A DNA stretch of 31,501 nucleotides from JAAZBA01 sp964461815 (GTDB lineage: Bacteria; Bacillota; Clostridia; Oscillospirales; QAMX01), in NCBI GenBank assembly GCA_964461815.1, contig CAYWVF010000028.1, positions 1-31,501 on the forward strand, read 5' to 3'. A program made the position numbers and the translations under genes. The notes under the pieces were generated by a model. That model worked only from the letters and a program-made list of their open reading frames with translations. It ran no database searches and had not been told where the DNA came from. Of the stretch, positions 23,618 through 29,620 are shown piece by piece (the stretch's first letter is position 1; every line of letters begins with the position of its first letter).

Positions 23618-23680
23618 GACTGGATAAATCCACTTGCAGTGGATGAAATCACTTTGTGATGAAATCCAACTTTGTTAGAA
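23618..23680. repeat. Hairpin repeat element with GATGAAATC linkers
   Basis: Three small hairpins follow each other: ATCCACT-TGC-AGTGGAT (23628-23644), ATCAC-TTT-GTGAT (23648-23660) and a weaker AAC-TTT-GTT (23668-23676). They are linked by GATGAAATC-type segments. The pattern looks like the short palindromic intergenic repeats scattered in some clostridial genomes. It lies in the roughly 220 bases without genes between tRNA-Arg and the GyrI-like gene. Confidence 0.5.
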
Positions 23681-23757
23681 GATGTATTGAAAAGTGATTG
23701 GTATACTTCTCTTTGCATCGTTTACACACCGTTATATAGCTCTTTTGCAAATAATAT

Positions 23758-23792
23758 ACGGTGCAGCTCAGTACATGAGCTGCACCGTTTTA
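23758..23792. terminator. Hairpin terminator near the 3' end of the GyrI-like gene
   Basis: ACGGTGCAGCTCA (23758-23770) and TGAGCTGCACCGT (23776-23788) form a perfect 13-bp stem with a 5-base loop. A T-tract (TTTTATTA) follows on the plus strand; on the minus strand the tail is ATATTATTTGC. It lies 31 bases past the stop of the GyrI-like gene and can serve it. Confidence 0.7.
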
Positions 23793-23822
23793 TTATACTA
23801 AAAGCAGAGCTATGCTGCAAAA

Positions 23823-24455
23823 TCACAGTTTTCTGATCGGATGTCTTATCACAGTCTTTCGTTTTTCAGGCGCTACCCTTCTTGCATCCGACAAATATAT
23901 TTCATGATGATATCGCTCAGCTGTAATGTCCGTCTCGTACCCGTTTTCTTTTATGTATGCATCCATAAGCGCAATCGTCGCAGGCTCATCGTCGTATGCA
24001 CCGATATGCATACATTGCACGCATAAGCCCTCGTGGTAGGTTAAAAACTCTGCCTTTGAGAAATCGGTTTTCTTCTTTTCGGTTGCCTCTGCGACCGCCC
24101 AGTCAAAGTCCGCCTCTGTCACAAAATCCGGCAAACGTATCAGAGATATCCACTGATACGTGTCCTTATTGCTGTAATCTATACCGTCGATACCATCCTG
24201 CCACCAAAAGCCCTCAAGCGGCGGTACTACATAATCAAAATAACCCTCGATCCTGTGATCACCCATTTTACTCATTTTTATCGTGAATGCGATCCCATAG
24301 AGAATACTCATTGCAGCTTTGTACTCACCATCCTCAGCATTCGGATCACCCTTTCCACGAACTGCTATGTAGTTCATCGCAGGAATATCCACAATACCGG
24401 GCTTATTTTTCGGCATATAAAATTCTTTGTACTCTTTTTTATAATCAAAAGCCAT
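23823..24455 (-). CDS. GyrI-like small-molecule-binding domain protein
   Basis: The 210-residue protein is a stand-alone GyrI-like/SOUL-type domain, the ligand-binding fold also found at the C-terminus of BmrR-like regulators. Family features include MNYIAVRGKGDPN (near residue 27), YFDYVVPPLEGFWW, CMHIGAYDDEPATIALMDAY and the conserved ending ERYHHEIYLSDARRVAPEKR. No DNA-binding domain is present. ATG 24455 is chosen because GAGGTG lies about 8 bases upstream; an in-frame GTG at 24461 would be too close to it. It is transcribed alone from a promoter at 24586-24613. Stand-alone members may sequester or hydrolyse toxic small compounds; the function here is not known. Confidence 0.87.
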   Translation of the reverse strand: MAFDYKKEYKEFYMPKNKPGIVDIPAMNYIAVRGKGDPNAEDGEYKAAMSILYGIAFTIKMSKMGDHRIEGYFDYVVPPLEGFWWQDGIDGIDYSNKDTYQWISLIRLPDFVTEADFDWAVAEATEKKKTDFSKAEFLTYHEGLCVQCMHIGAYDDEPATIALMDAYIKENGYETDITAERYHHEIYLSDARRVAPEKRKTVIRHPIRKL

Positions 24456-24585
24456 ACTCACACCTCACGCATTATTATCGTTACAGATCGACTATCCATC
24501 ATTTACGTGTAAAAGCTACCGTTTGCTCCTTCATTATCTATTTTTAGCAGTCATTCTGTAACGCTTACTCTCCAACGTTGATTTA

Positions 24586-24613
24586 ATTATATCATATCGT
24601 GTGCTCATGTCAA
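24586..24613 (-). promoter_or_regulatory. Promoter of the GyrI-like gene
   Basis: On the minus strand TTGACA (24613-24608) and TATAAT (24591-24586) are 16 bases apart. The start codon is about 130 bases downstream, leaving a leader in which I recognise no riboswitch. The rest of the 24462-24728 interval shows nothing else I can name. Confidence 0.75.
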
Positions 24614-24728
24614 TATAAATGGAGGCAATTTTACATTTTCAGCTGCTGCCACGTACTATAAAATGCACAAATATCTGTGTTGTTTCAGCATTACAGCTTA
24701 TATGTAGTTACAAACATTCATTAACCTA

Positions 24729-24757
24729 TTGACAAGGTAGGTAAATGCTGTTATAAT
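24729..24757 (+). promoter_or_regulatory. metY: Promoter of metY
   Basis: TTGACA (24729-24734) and TATAAT (24752-24757) are 17 bases apart, a full consensus. The spacer contains AGGTAGGTAAAT and the -10 box lies inside the large palindrome at 24753-24793, so strong repression is expected. The leader of about 145 bases shows no S-box or T-box features. Confidence 0.85.
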
Positions 24758-24793
24758 ATATTTGCCTACTAAACAAGTAGGTAAATATATTAT
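24753..24793. promoter_or_regulatory. 41-bp near-perfect palindrome, predicted operator of metY
   Basis: Arms 24753-24770 and 24776-24793 match at 17 of 18 positions around AAACA. The core is CCTACT-AAACA-AGTAGG with AT-rich wings. A third half site (GGTAGGTAAAT, 24735-24745) lies between -35 and -10. It overlaps the -10 box and start of transcription. The natural candidate binder is the Rrf2-type regulator encoded right after metY. Confidence 0.7.
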
Positions 24794-24911
24794 AGTATGG
24801 ACAAGAATATGCTAGGTTACTTTGAAAGACTCGTAAGAGCAAATTTCCGATTCGGTCGAATGTGTAGCTTTTGAAACCAAACACACATATTAACGAAAGG
24901 AAATAAATATT

Positions 24912-26204
24912 ATGAATAAAAAGAACTACAGATTTGAAACTCTCCAGGTACATGTTGGACAGGAGTCGCCCGATCCGACAACGGATGCACGTGCTGTACC
25001 GATATATGCGACCACCTCATATGTCTTTAAGGATTCCGCACAAGCTGCCGGTCGATTTAATTTGACGGAAAGTGGAAATATCTATACACGTCTGATGAAT
25101 CCTACCTCGGACGTATTTGAAAAGCGTATAGCAGCACTTGAGGGCGGTGCTGCAGCATTGGCTACAGCCTCCGGCTCGGCGGCTATCACATATGCGATAC
25201 AGAATATCGCACTTGCCGGTGATCACATAGTATCAGCATCTAATTTGTATGGAGGAACATATAATCTGTTTGCCAACACACTACGTGAACAGGGAATAGC
25301 TACGACCTTTGTGGACTCGTCGGATCCGTCAAGCTTCGAAAAAGCAATACGTCCGAACACAAAGCTTGTGTATGCGGAAACGCTCGGGAATCCGAACGCA
25401 GATATTTTAGACATAGAAGCTGTTTCCGAGATCGCACATAAGCATGGTATTCCGCTCATAGTTGACAACACGTTTGCAACTCCCTATCTGCTCAGACCGA
25501 TAAAGCACGGTGCGGATATCGTCGTTCACTCTGCAACAAAATTCATTGGCGGTCACGGTACGGTAATGGGTGGAGTCGTAGTAGACTCCGGCAAGTTCGA
25601 CTGGGCACAAAACGATAAATTCCCCGGTCTTTCAAAGCCGAATCCATCATATCACGGAGTAGTTTTCACACAAGCATGTGGAGAGCTCGCATACATTTTA
25701 AAGCTTCGTACTACGCTCATGAGAGATCAGGGTGCTGCAATATCTCCTTTCAACTCATTTCTTCTCCTGCAGGGGCTTGAAACGCTGTCCTTACGTCTGG
25801 AGCGTCACGTAGAAAACGCTTTAAAGGTAGTTGACTTTCTAAATAAGCATCCTCAGGTAAAAAAGGTCAATCACCCATCACTTGCAGTCGGTAAGCAAAA
25901 GGAGCTTTACGACAGATATTTTTCTAACGGTGGAGCATCCATATTTACATTTGAAATAAAGGGTGGCGCTGAGACTGCAAAGAGATTTACGGAGAGTCTC
26001 GAACTGTTTTCACTGCTTGCAAACGTAGCTGATGTAAAGTCGCTCGTCATCCATCCGGCTTCTACGACACACTCTCAGCTTTCCACAGACGAGCTCAGTG
26101 CGATAGGAATAAAGCCCGAGACCGTACGCCTTTCGATCGGTACAGAGCACATTGATGACATAATTGCCGACCTTGAGCATGGATTTGAAGCTGTAAAGCA
26201 ATAA
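24912..26204 (+). CDS. metY: O-acetylhomoserine sulfhydrylase (PLP enzyme)
   Basis: The 430-residue enzyme belongs to the Cys/Met-metabolism PLP family and matches O-acetylhomoserine (thiol)-lyase, which makes homocysteine from O-acetylhomoserine and sulfide. It starts with the typical FETLQVHVGQ and has YTRLMNPTSDVFEKRIAALE (58-77), the SGSAA phosphate-binding loop near 87-91, VDNTFATPYL (184-193), and the PLP lysine Lys210 in VVHSATKFIGGHG. The end contains HPASTTHSQL and the long length expected of MetY as opposed to MetB/MetC. AAAGGAAAT precedes the ATG. It is controlled by a palindrome over its promoter and followed within 30 bases by an Rrf2 regulator, so sulfur supply or iron-sulfur status probably regulates it. 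Confidence 0.94.
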   Translation: MNKKNYRFETLQVHVGQESPDPTTDARAVPIYATTSYVFKDSAQAAGRFNLTESGNIYTRLMNPTSDVFEKRIAALEGGAAALATASGSAAITYAIQNIALAGDHIVSASNLYGGTYNLFANTLREQGIATTFVDSSDPSSFEKAIRPNTKLVYAETLGNPNADILDIEAVSEIAHKHGIPLIVDNTFATPYLLRPIKHGADIVVHSATKFIGGHGTVMGGVVVDSGKFDWAQNDKFPGLSKPNPSYHGVVFTQACGELAYILKLRTTLMRDQGAAISPFNSFLLLQGLETLSLRLERHVENALKVVDFLNKHPQVKKVNHPSLAVGKQKELYDRYFSNGGASIFTFEIKGGAETAKRFTESLELFSLLANVADVKSLVIHPASTTHSQLSTDELSAIGIKPETVRLSIGTEHIDDIIADLEHGFEAVKQ

Positions 26205-26229
26205 AATATGATATATTGAGGTGATGATC

Positions 26230-26634
26230 GTGCTGATTTCAACAAGAGGACGATATGCATTGCGTGTTATTATTGACTTATCCGAAAACAACAGCTCGGA
26301 TTATGTTCCGTTAAAGGATATGGCACAGCGTCAAAACATTTCTCAAAAATACATGGAAAGTATCATGACTATGCTGTCAAAAAACAACTTTGTAGAGAGT
26401 GTGCATGGCAAGGGCGGCGGCTATCGCTTAAACCGTGAGCCGAGGGAGTATAAAATAGGTGATATTTTGCGTCTGACAGAGGGAACTCTTGCACCTGTAG
26501 CCTGTCTTGAATACGATGCACCACCATGTGAGCGCAAATCCGAGTGCAAAACTCTACCGATGTGGGAAAAGCTCAATAATATAATAAACGACTATCTTGA
26601 CAGCGTGACCGTTGCCGATCTGATATCAAAATGA
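26230..26634 (+). CDS. Rrf2/IscR-like transcriptional regulator
   Basis: The 134-residue protein is an Rrf2-family winged-helix regulator. It starts MLISTRGRYALRVIIDLSEN, has the helix-turn-helix segment QRQNISQKYMESIMTMLSKN and the wing VESVHGKGGGYRLNRE. Three cysteines near the C-terminal third follow C-X7-C-X5-C (CLEYDAPPCERKSEC), similar to the cluster-binding cysteines of IscR. I chose GTG 26230 because GAGGTGAT at 26218-26225 is its ribosome site and family members start at this point. It follows metY by 25 bases and is likely cotranscribed. By context and the palindrome at 24753-24793, it probably represses metY, like CymR in Bacillus, using an iron-sulfur cluster or a cysteine-related signal. 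Confidence 0.9.
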   Translation: MLISTRGRYALRVIIDLSENNSSDYVPLKDMAQRQNISQKYMESIMTMLSKNNFVESVHGKGGGYRLNREPREYKIGDILRLTEGTLAPVACLEYDAPPCERKSECKTLPMWEKLNNIINDYLDSVTVADLISK

Positions 26635-26640
26635 AACATA

Positions 26641-26685
26641 AAATGCGTCTGCAAAATGTAAATGCTTTGCAGACGCATTTTTATG
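26641..26685 (+). terminator. Terminator of the metY operon
   Basis: AAATGCGTCTGCAAA (26641-26655) and TTTGCAGACGCATTT (26666-26680) form a perfect 15-bp stem with a 10-base loop and a T-run. It starts 7 bases after the Rrf2 stop and overlaps the end of the convergent XRE gene (stop at 26681-26683). Confidence 0.92.
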
Positions 26686-27370
26686 ATTTCTTTTTATGTT
26701 TTTCGCATATCAAACCACATATAACGGATAAAGTAAAAATCACGATGTATATAAGCCATCCGTAATGGTCATGACCGTTAGCTTCCCCGGCAGAGTATGC
26801 ACCGAGCGGTTCACCTATAAACAATCCTACAGCCGAGCCTGCAAGCGTTACAGCAGAAAATCTGTGTTTTCCGAGCAATGCAGGAACTATAGATATTAAA
26901 GAAGAAATGAGATAGCTATTGCTGCTGAGCAGCCACCCAAAGAGATAGCTTGTATACTGCGGTGATGTCCCAAAAAGCCAGTTCAGAACAGTCTGATCTC
27001 CTAGTTCACTGTAAATAAATCGACTCACCAAAAACAGTAGCATCCAGCCTGCGGAGACAAGTAATGTCATACGCATACGGTAAAAAAGCTTTTCACGTTT
27101 TTCGCACTTTCTTTGCTCATCCGCCGCTTTATATAATTCGAAGAATTTTTCTGTTTCCGATCTATCATTCTTTTCATCCGAACGGACTAGCATATCCACC
27201 GTTATACCAAATATTTCGGCGATCTTAAACAAGTTATCCGTGCTTGGAAACGATTGATTTGCTTCCCATTTTGTTACAGCCTGTCTGCTTACACCGACAA
27301 GCTCTGCGACCTTTTCCTGCGATAGCTTCGCTTTGGTACGGTATTCCTTTATTCTATCACCAAGCTCCAT
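26681..27370 (-). CDS. XRE-family regulator with C-terminal membrane domain
   Basis: The 229-residue protein has an N-terminal XRE helix-turn-helix (about 1-60: LGDRIKEYRTKAKLSQEKVA, then VGVSRQAVTKWEANQSFPST) and a C-terminal domain with about four membrane segments (about 105-125, 140-165, 170-185 and 205-223) separated by a charged linker. Regulators of this build are common in Firmicutes and are thought to sense membrane or envelope signals. I chose ATG 27370 because AAAGGAG lies 8 bases upstream; the ATG at 27388 has no such site. A palindrome GCAACT-ATC-AGTTGC lies about 65-80 bases upstream. The gene is convergent to metY-rrf2 and overlaps their terminator. Targets are unknown; autoregulation is likely. 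Confidence 0.85.
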   Translation of the reverse strand: MELGDRIKEYRTKAKLSQEKVAELVGVSRQAVTKWEANQSFPSTDNLFKIAEIFGITVDMLVRSDEKNDRSETEKFFELYKAADEQRKCEKREKLFYRMRMTLLVSAGWMLLFLVSRFIYSELGDQTVLNWLFGTSPQYTSYLFGWLLSSNSYLISSLISIVPALLGKHRFSAVTLAGSAVGLFIGEPLGAYSAGEANGHDHYGWLIYIVIFTLSVICGLICEKHKKKS

Positions 27371-27433
27371 ACAAACAGCTCCTTTCACATATAATTATAT
27401 TGGAAAAGCCGAGTTTTTGCTACCAACTATACG

Positions 27434-27448
27434 GCAACTATCAGTTGC
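27434..27448. promoter_or_regulatory. Palindrome upstream of the XRE gene, candidate operator
   Basis: GCAACT-ATC-AGTTGC is a perfect 6-3-6 palindrome, with a further half site CCAACTAT at 27424-27431, ten bases away in direct orientation to CAACTAT. It lies 64 bases upstream of the XRE start, suitable for autoregulation. No clear -35/-10 pair was found. The rest of the gene-free stretch 27449-27606 shows nothing else I recognise. Confidence 0.4.
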
Positions 27449-27606
27449 AGACGCATTTTTACGGATGCTCCCTTATCTGCACCACTGTCCATGCACCTGC
27501 ATCATTCCACATATACGATGTAGATATCATTTGTATTATACACTAACAGCACATAAAATGCAATTTTTCATAAAAAACTCTCGGAGAGTCACATTTGACA
27601 CAAAGA

Positions 27607-27637
27607 AAAGCAGCTATCCGAAAAGGATAGCTGCTTT
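27607..27637 (-). terminator. Terminator of the ABC sugar importer operon
   Basis: AAAGCAGCTATCC (27607-27619) and GGATAGCTGCTTT (27625-27637) form a perfect 13-bp stem with a 5-base loop. On the minus strand it follows the second permease gene (stop at 27649) by 11 bases and ends in a TTTTCTTTG tract. Confidence 0.9.
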
Positions 27638-27648
27638 ACCGCAACAAG

Positions 27649-28551
27649 TTAGCCCTTTACTGCACCGATCATGATACCCTTGATGAAGTATTTTTGGAGG
27701 AACGGGTATACCAGAAGGATCGGGATTACTGTTACCATTGTTACTGTCATTCTTACACCCTTCGGTGTGAGCAGGTTTGCTGCACTGTTCAGCAAGCTCT
27801 GATCTCTTGTCGTCTCGAGCTGCTTTATCAGGTTCTCTGTCTGCTGCAAATATGTGTACAGCAGATATGACAGTGTCATCAGCTTCGGCTCCTGGAATGT
27901 ATATACGTGGTTATCAAACCATGCATTCCACTGGCCTACTGCCGAGTATATTGCTATCGTCGCTGCTATCGGTATCGACAGCGGCGCTATTATCTTCCAG
28001 AATATCGTAAGCGGTCCTGCTCCGTCTATCAATGCTGATTCTTCAAGTGACGGTGGGATCGATTCGATGTATGTCTTGATAAGTATTACATAATACGCCG
28101 ATACGCACGGAAATACGTAGATCAGGAAGTTATTCAACAGTCCATAGGATTTGTATACCAGGTATGTCGGTATAAGTCCACCGGATATGTACATCGTTAC
28201 TATCAATGCACGATACATGAACTTTCTGAACGGCATCTGATCCTTTGTGAACAGATAGCCAAGCAGCATACATGAGCCTACGCACAGTACGCAGCCTATT
28301 ACTGTTCTCAGTACTGACATTACAAACGCTGAGAATATACCCTCGAGCTGTATTACTTCCTTGAAGTTTGACAGACTCAATCCTACAGGCCACAGCACTA
28401 CTGTCTGTGACTTTACCAGCATCGGATCACTTATCGAATATATAAATACATACCAGAGCGGATAGAAACACAGGAATGTAAATATCGCAAAAAATCCGTA
28501 ATTAAATATATTGAATATTACTCTCGACGGAGTAAGTTTCTTTCCTACCAT
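27649..28551 (-). CDS. ABC transporter permease, carbohydrate importer (LplC/YtcP type)
   Basis: The 300-residue inner-membrane protein has six predicted membrane segments, beginning with FNIFNYGFFAIFTFLCFYPLWYV cut across the first helix. The EAA loop that contacts the ATPase is LEESALIDGAGPLTIFWKII (about 193-212), the typical form in CUT1 sugar importers. The C-terminal stretch KYFIKGIMIGAVKG is characteristic of LplC/YtcP permeases. GGGAGGAAAC sits about 8 bases before the ATG. It follows the first permease by 18 bases and ends the operon. No ATPase gene is present in the window; such importers often share an MsmK-type ATPase encoded elsewhere. Substrate is probably an oligosaccharide, not defined by sequence. 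Confidence 0.92.
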   Translation of the reverse strand: MVGKKLTPSRVIFNIFNYGFFAIFTFLCFYPLWYVFIYSISDPMLVKSQTVVLWPVGLSLSNFKEVIQLEGIFSAFVMSVLRTVIGCVLCVGSCMLLGYLFTKDQMPFRKFMYRALIVTMYISGGLIPTYLVYKSYGLLNNFLIYVFPCVSAYYVILIKTYIESIPPSLEESALIDGAGPLTIFWKIIAPLSIPIAATIAIYSAVGQWNAWFDNHVYTFQEPKLMTLSYLLYTYLQQTENLIKQLETTRDQSLLNSAANLLTPKGVRMTVTMVTVIPILLVYPFLQKYFIKGIMIGAVKG

Positions 28552-28569
28552 TTTCGTTTCCTCCCTCTC

Positions 28570-29511
28570 TTAGAATATCGAGTTGCCACGTACCTTCTTT
28601 GAAAGTACGTTCGCTGCTGTAAGTAATACAACACTTATCGCCGACTTGATCATACCTACTGCTGTTGAGTATGAATAGTCAAATAACTGTAAGCCCTGCT
28701 TGTAGATATAAAGGTCAAGTACCTCTATCTTATCATATACTACCGAGTTCTTGAAAACGAAATACTGCTCGTAGCCTGTGTTGATAAGGTTCGATATTCC
28801 GAGCATCAGCAATGTTATAAATGTCGGCATCAAGCCCGGCAATGTTATATGGATCGCTGATTTGAATCTGCCTGCTCCGTCTATCGATGCTGCTTCATAC
28901 AGCTCCTGATCTATTCCTGCTACTGCTGCTATATAGATTATGGCGCTCCAGCCCAGTCCCTTCCACTGTGATACACATGTCTGGAACAAATATACTATGT
29001 CCTTGTTCATCAGCAGATTCGTCTGCTTATCTGATCCTAACATCTTTAACACTTCGTTGAGCACGCCGTCTGTTGAGAATATTGCAAAGAAAAGTGAGTA
29101 TACTATTACCATGCTTATGAAGTTCGGCAGTGTTGTTACTGTCTGTGCCATCTTTCTGAACTTTGTTGCCTTTACTTCATTGAGCATTATCGCAAATAGC
29201 ATCGGTAACGGTGTCAGTACAAATGATATCGCTGAGAATATAAGGGTATTCTTTATTACCTGTATTACCTGTTTATCTGTGAAAAACAGCTTAAAATATT
29301 TTAATCCGACAAACGTACAATCAAATAACGGACGTCCTGCCTTATAGTCAAAAAATGAGATTATCCAGCCTGCTATCGGTACATAGCTGAACATGAATGT
29401 CATTATCATAAATGGAAGACATATCCAGAATAAGCTCCACTGCTTTTTAACGTTTCCCTTTGGCGGCTTTACTGTGTGCTTCTTTTTTATTACCTGAGCT
29501 TTTATTGACAA
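28570..29511 (-). CDS. ABC transporter permease, carbohydrate importer (LplB type)
   Basis: The 313-residue membrane protein starts with a basic cytoplasmic segment, then has six predicted membrane segments, the first at about 27-50 (WICLPFMIMTFMFSYVPIAGW). The EAA loop is ELYEAASIDGAGRFKSAIHI (about 210-229), and FVGLKYFKLFF is typical of LplB-like partners. I keep the start at TTG 29511, as no ATG with a ribosome site is in frame and a stop lies shortly upstream; AAAGG is about 12 bases before it, so initiation may be weak. It lies between the lipoprotein gene and the second permease. The hairpin at 29541-29573 upstream should lower its expression relative to the lipoprotein. Confidence 0.9.
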   Translation of the reverse strand: MSIKAQVIKKKHTVKPPKGNVKKQWSLFWICLPFMIMTFMFSYVPIAGWIISFFDYKAGRPLFDCTFVGLKYFKLFFTDKQVIQVIKNTLIFSAISFVLTPLPMLFAIMLNEVKATKFRKMAQTVTTLPNFISMVIVYSLFFAIFSTDGVLNEVLKMLGSDKQTNLLMNKDIVYLFQTCVSQWKGLGWSAIIYIAAVAGIDQELYEAASIDGAGRFKSAIHITLPGLMPTFITLLMLGISNLINTGYEQYFVFKNSVVYDKIEVLDLYIYKQGLQLFDYSYSTAVGMIKSAISVVLLTAANVLSKKVRGNSIF

Positions 29512-29540
29512 AATATCTTCACGCCTTTCTATATATAATC

Positions 29541-29573
29541 AAAACCGGGCTGAGTAACTATCAGCCCGGTTTT
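29541..29573 (-). terminator. Intercistronic attenuating terminator between lipoprotein and permease genes
   Basis: AAAACCGGGCTGA (29541-29553) and TCAGCCCGGTTTT (29561-29573) form a perfect, GC-rich 13-bp stem with a 7-base loop; the minus-strand tail is TTTTGATTATA. It lies between the binding-protein stop (29621) and the permease start (29511), a usual place for partial termination or 3' protection in such operons. Confidence 0.88.
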
Positions 29574-29620
29574 GGGCGTTTAACGCCGATGAACGATCTG
29601 CATTATATTCTGTTTAAGAA

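Noticed and set aside
23503..23718. Minus-strand frame of 71 codons across tRNA-Arg and the repeat element
   Set aside because: Its C-terminus is just the reverse of the tRNA and the rest translates the hairpin repeat. Such repeat-derived frames recur in clostridial annotations.
24758..24911. Possible SAM (S-box) riboswitch or T-box in the metY leader
   Set aside because: The leader lacks the conserved S-box start and the T-box TGGNACC-type sequence, and there is no terminator hairpin before the start codon. Control is better explained by the palindrome at the promoter.
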